7,908 nt of DNA from CAYLZW01 sp964388085 (GTDB taxonomy: Bacteria; Myxococcota; UBA727; CAYLZW01), in the NCBI GenBank assembly GCA_964388085.1, contig CAYLZW010000267.1, forward strand, positions 1-7,908, given 5' to 3'. The notes under the pieces were generated by a model, which was given only the letters and a program-made list of their open reading frames with translations, did not search any database and was not told the DNA's origin. Every line of letters starts with the position of its first letter. Positions within the stretch are counted from its first letter, which is position 1. Of the stretch, positions 6,350 through 7,908 are shown in pieces. The translations under genes were made by a program, and so were the position numbers.

Positions 6350-7699
6350 TCAGAGCGAGAATTGAAAGTCCTTCACGAGCGCGCCCGGCAGGAACGCGCT
6401 GCGGGTCGAGCGCGCGCCGTAGCTGTGCGCGTCGAAGATCATCTCGCGTTCGCTCGTGAGCGCCTCGAGGTTCTCTCCGAACATCCGATACAGGCTCTCG
6501 TCGAAGCGCATCACGTTGAGCGGCGCCTTCACGCGGCCACCCTCGACCAGGAAGGTCGCGAAGCGGGTCATGCCCGTGATGCGGCCGGCGGGCCGATCGC
6601 TGTAGTTCAGGTACCAGAGGTTCGAGATGAACACGCCGTCGGCGAGCGCCTCGAGCACGTCCGCCGTCGGGAGCTCGCCGCCCGCCATCTGCAGCGCCTG
6701 CGGGCCCTCGTCGCTGCCGGCGCCGTTGCAGGCGACGCCGTACTCCTTGGCCGAGCGCGGCGAGACGAGCGCTTGCCCGAGCATGCCCTCCTTGACCAGC
6801 TCGACGACGGGCGGCTTCGGAAAGCCGGCGCCGTTGAACGACGGGCCTACCCCCTCGGCCGCGTTCTCGAGCAGCGTCAGCTTCGGGCTCAGCGTCGTGC
6901 CGTGCTCCATCTTCACGAGGGGGGACTGCTTGGTCCGCATGGCCTTCAGCCCGAACGCGTCGTAGCCGAGCAGCGAGTAGACCTCGAACAGCGCCGACGG
7001 CGTCAGGTAGACGCGGTACTTGCCGGGCTCGATGCTGAGCGGCTCGCGCGCGAGCAGGGCCAACTGATCGCGCGTGCCGGCGAGCTTCTTGGCGAGCTCG
7101 TCGTCGTCCCAACGAAAGCCGGCGTAGGCGCCTTTCACGGCCTTGTCGGCGCGGTGGTAGACGCTGAAGTCGAAGTGGAAGGAGTGGCTCGAGAACCAGT
7201 TCCGCTGCCCGCGCGAGTCGGCGAAGCCGGCGTGCACACCTCCCGACGCGAAGATGCCGACGAGGTCCATGCCCTCGGCGCGGTCGAGGATCTGTCGCGT
7301 GGCCTCGTGCGGGTCGGGCAGCCGATCTTCGCCGATGGTCTCGGTCGAGCGCACGGCGTCGGGCACGAGGAGGTACGGATCCTCGGGCAACATGGGCAGG
7401 CTCTCGCGCAGCGACGACAGCAGCGTGCCGACGCGCTCCTCGTCGAGCGCCCGCTCGCCCGAGATGGGCACGCTGCCGGACGCGTGGCGCTGGCCCCGCC
7501 GCAGGTCGACGGTGAGCGAGCGTTGCAAGACGTCGCCGGGCTGCCGGATCTTTCCCTGGTTGAAGCGCACGAAGCTCGAGTCCTCGGCGTCGAACCACAC
7601 GGCGACGTCCTCGCCCGGCTGGAGGTACGTGCGCGAAAGATCCGCGAGGGAGTCGAAGGTCGCCTGCAGCGCCTGCGTGCTGTCGCCGCTCGTCGTCAT
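6350..7699 (-). CDS. TldE/PmbA-like metalloprotease subunit (TldD-related protein)
   Basis: This is the non-catalytic-type partner of a TldD/TldE protease. In characterised systems the TldD-TldE heteromer degrades unfolded peptides and matures microcin B17; only TldD carries the zinc-binding HExxxH. No HExxxH occurs in these 449 residues, close to the family's usual length of about 440-450. Family features are the N-terminal VWFDAEDSSFVRFNQGKI strands (34-51), in the place of the substrate-channel domain; a central helix-rich part; GVFISNLWYLNYSDRPAG (355-372); and the hallmark GMTRFATFLVEGGRV (376-390), followed by PLNVMRFDESLYRM (393-406). The ATG overlaps the TGA of the upstream TldD-type gene (ATGA, 7696-7699), with a perfect GGAGGTGA ribosome site at 7703-7710. 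The lipoprotein gene follows 3 nt downstream. The subunit role is inferred from the missing metal site and the gene order; the natural substrate is unknown. Confidence 0.9.
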   Translation of the reverse strand: MTTSGDSTQALQATFDSLADLSRTYLQPGEDVAVWFDAEDSSFVRFNQGKIRQPGDVLQRSLTVDLRRGQRHASGSVPISGERALDEERVGTLLSSLRESLPMLPEDPYLLVPDAVRSTETIGEDRLPDPHEATRQILDRAEGMDLVGIFASGGVHAGFADSRGQRNWFSSHSFHFDFSVYHRADKAVKGAYAGFRWDDDELAKKLAGTRDQLALLAREPLSIEPGKYRVYLTPSALFEVYSLLGYDAFGLKAMRTKQSPLVKMEHGTTLSPKLTLLENAAEGVGPSFNGAGFPKPPVVELVKEGMLGQALVSPRSAKEYGVACNGAGSDEGPQALQMAGGELPTADVLEALADGVFISNLWYLNYSDRPAGRITGMTRFATFLVEGGRVKAPLNVMRFDESLYRMFGENLEALTSEREMIFDAHSYGARSTRSAFLPGALVKDFQFSL

Positions 7700-7908
7700 C
7701 CCTCACCTCCGAACACGGCCACGTCGCCGAACAGGCAGGGAGGCGCCGCGTGCCCGACGTTCACGCTCTGGTTCGGCTCCCCCTTGCCGCAGTAGGGCGT
7801 GCCGAGCACCTGCACCTCGTGGGCCGAGCCGACCGCTTTCAGGCTGCGCCAGAAGCTCGCCGAGATGCCGCGGTAGTTGGGGTTCTTCACGATGCCCTTC
7901 ACCTGCCC
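7696..7908 (-). CDS. TldD-type metalloprotease, C-terminal 70 residues only
   Basis: The gene runs off the right edge. The visible end reads in frame from GQVKGIVKNPNYRGISASFW through SLKAVG, VLGTPYCGKGEPNQ and VGHAAPPCLFGDVAVFGGEG to the TGA. The motifs 'VKNPNYRGIS-FWRSLKAVG', 'GTP-CGKGEPNQ' and 'VGHA-PPCLF-DV-VFGG' are characteristic of the C-terminal lobe of TldD-like proteins, where the CGK-x-x-PNQ loop helps form the active-site region. The catalytic HExxxH lies further upstream outside the window and cannot be verified. A GTG at 7900-7902 should not be read as a start, because the frame is open to the edge and the sequence is already inside a conserved motif. Its last codons contain the ribosome site for the TldE-like gene, and the stop overlaps that gene's start, so the two are almost certainly co-translated as a protease pair. 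Confidence 0.88.
   Translation of the reverse strand, partial: GQVKGIVKNPNYRGISASFWRSLKAVGSAHEVQVLGTPYCGKGEPNQSVNVGHAAPPCLFGDVAVFGGEG
7703..7710 (-). promoter_or_regulatory. Perfect Shine-Dalgarno of the TldE-like gene inside the TldD-type coding end
   Basis: On the minus strand GGAGGTGA ends 3 nt before the ATG, with the GGAGG core 6 nt away. It is an 8-base exact match to the standard 16S anti-Shine-Dalgarno complement and is encoded by the FGGEG codons that close the TldD-type protein. It is much the strongest ribosome site in the window and fixes the start at 7699. Confidence 0.8.

Noticed and set aside
5366..7795. An 809-residue plus-strand open frame opposite the lipoprotein and TldE-like genes.
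   Set aside because: Its translation is Arg/Ala/Val/His-rich and low in complexity, matches no family I know, and mirrors real genes that have clear motifs, a lipobox and ribosome sites. Long antisense frames are expected where third positions are almost all G or C.
1..7908. tRNA, rRNA, CRISPR array, insertion sequence or prophage elements.
   Set aside because: None of their signatures (cloverleaf with T-loop, regular spaced repeats, transposase motifs, integrase motifs) was found on reading either strand.

Overview
The window is very GC-rich, with strong G/C preference at third codon positions and stop codons limited to TGA and TAG. Together with the protein families present, this suggests a large-genome soil or marine bacterium of the Myxococcota (myxobacterial type). 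That placement is an inference from composition and protein style; no rRNA or other marker gene is present.

Left part, plus strand. The window opens inside the last 54 codons of a phosphotransferase-family (COG3173-like kinase) gene. After a 157-bp gap containing an imperfect 30-bp-period direct repeat and a sigma-54-like promoter match comes a 411-residue protein. It has two duplicated modules of calcium-binding (EF-hand/dockerin-like) loops followed by a lysozyme/lytic-transglycosylase-like domain, and it has no signal peptide. A 174-bp spacer rich in inverted repeats separates it from a 1202-residue SNF2-family ATPase with an N-terminal SWIM-type zinc finger and a complete C-terminal helicase core.

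Right part, minus strand. Three genes read leftward as a compact operon: the C-terminus of a TldD-type metalloprotease (cut by the right edge), a TldE/PmbA-like partner (ATGA overlap) and a predicted lipoprotein with beta-propeller-like repeats (3-nt gap). TldD and TldE proteins form a heteromeric protease in characterised bacteria, so the first two genes probably work together. Whether the lipoprotein is a partner, a substrate or merely co-transcribed cannot be told from sequence. This operon converges on the SNF2 gene with only 6 nt between the stop codons.

No tRNA, rRNA, CRISPR array, insertion sequence or phage integrase was seen. Very long antisense open frames occur opposite most genes and are attributed to GC-rich codon structure. 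The least familiar element is the calcium-loop/transglycosylase-like protein with its repeat-bearing upstream region. The rest belongs to known families in an ordinary arrangement.
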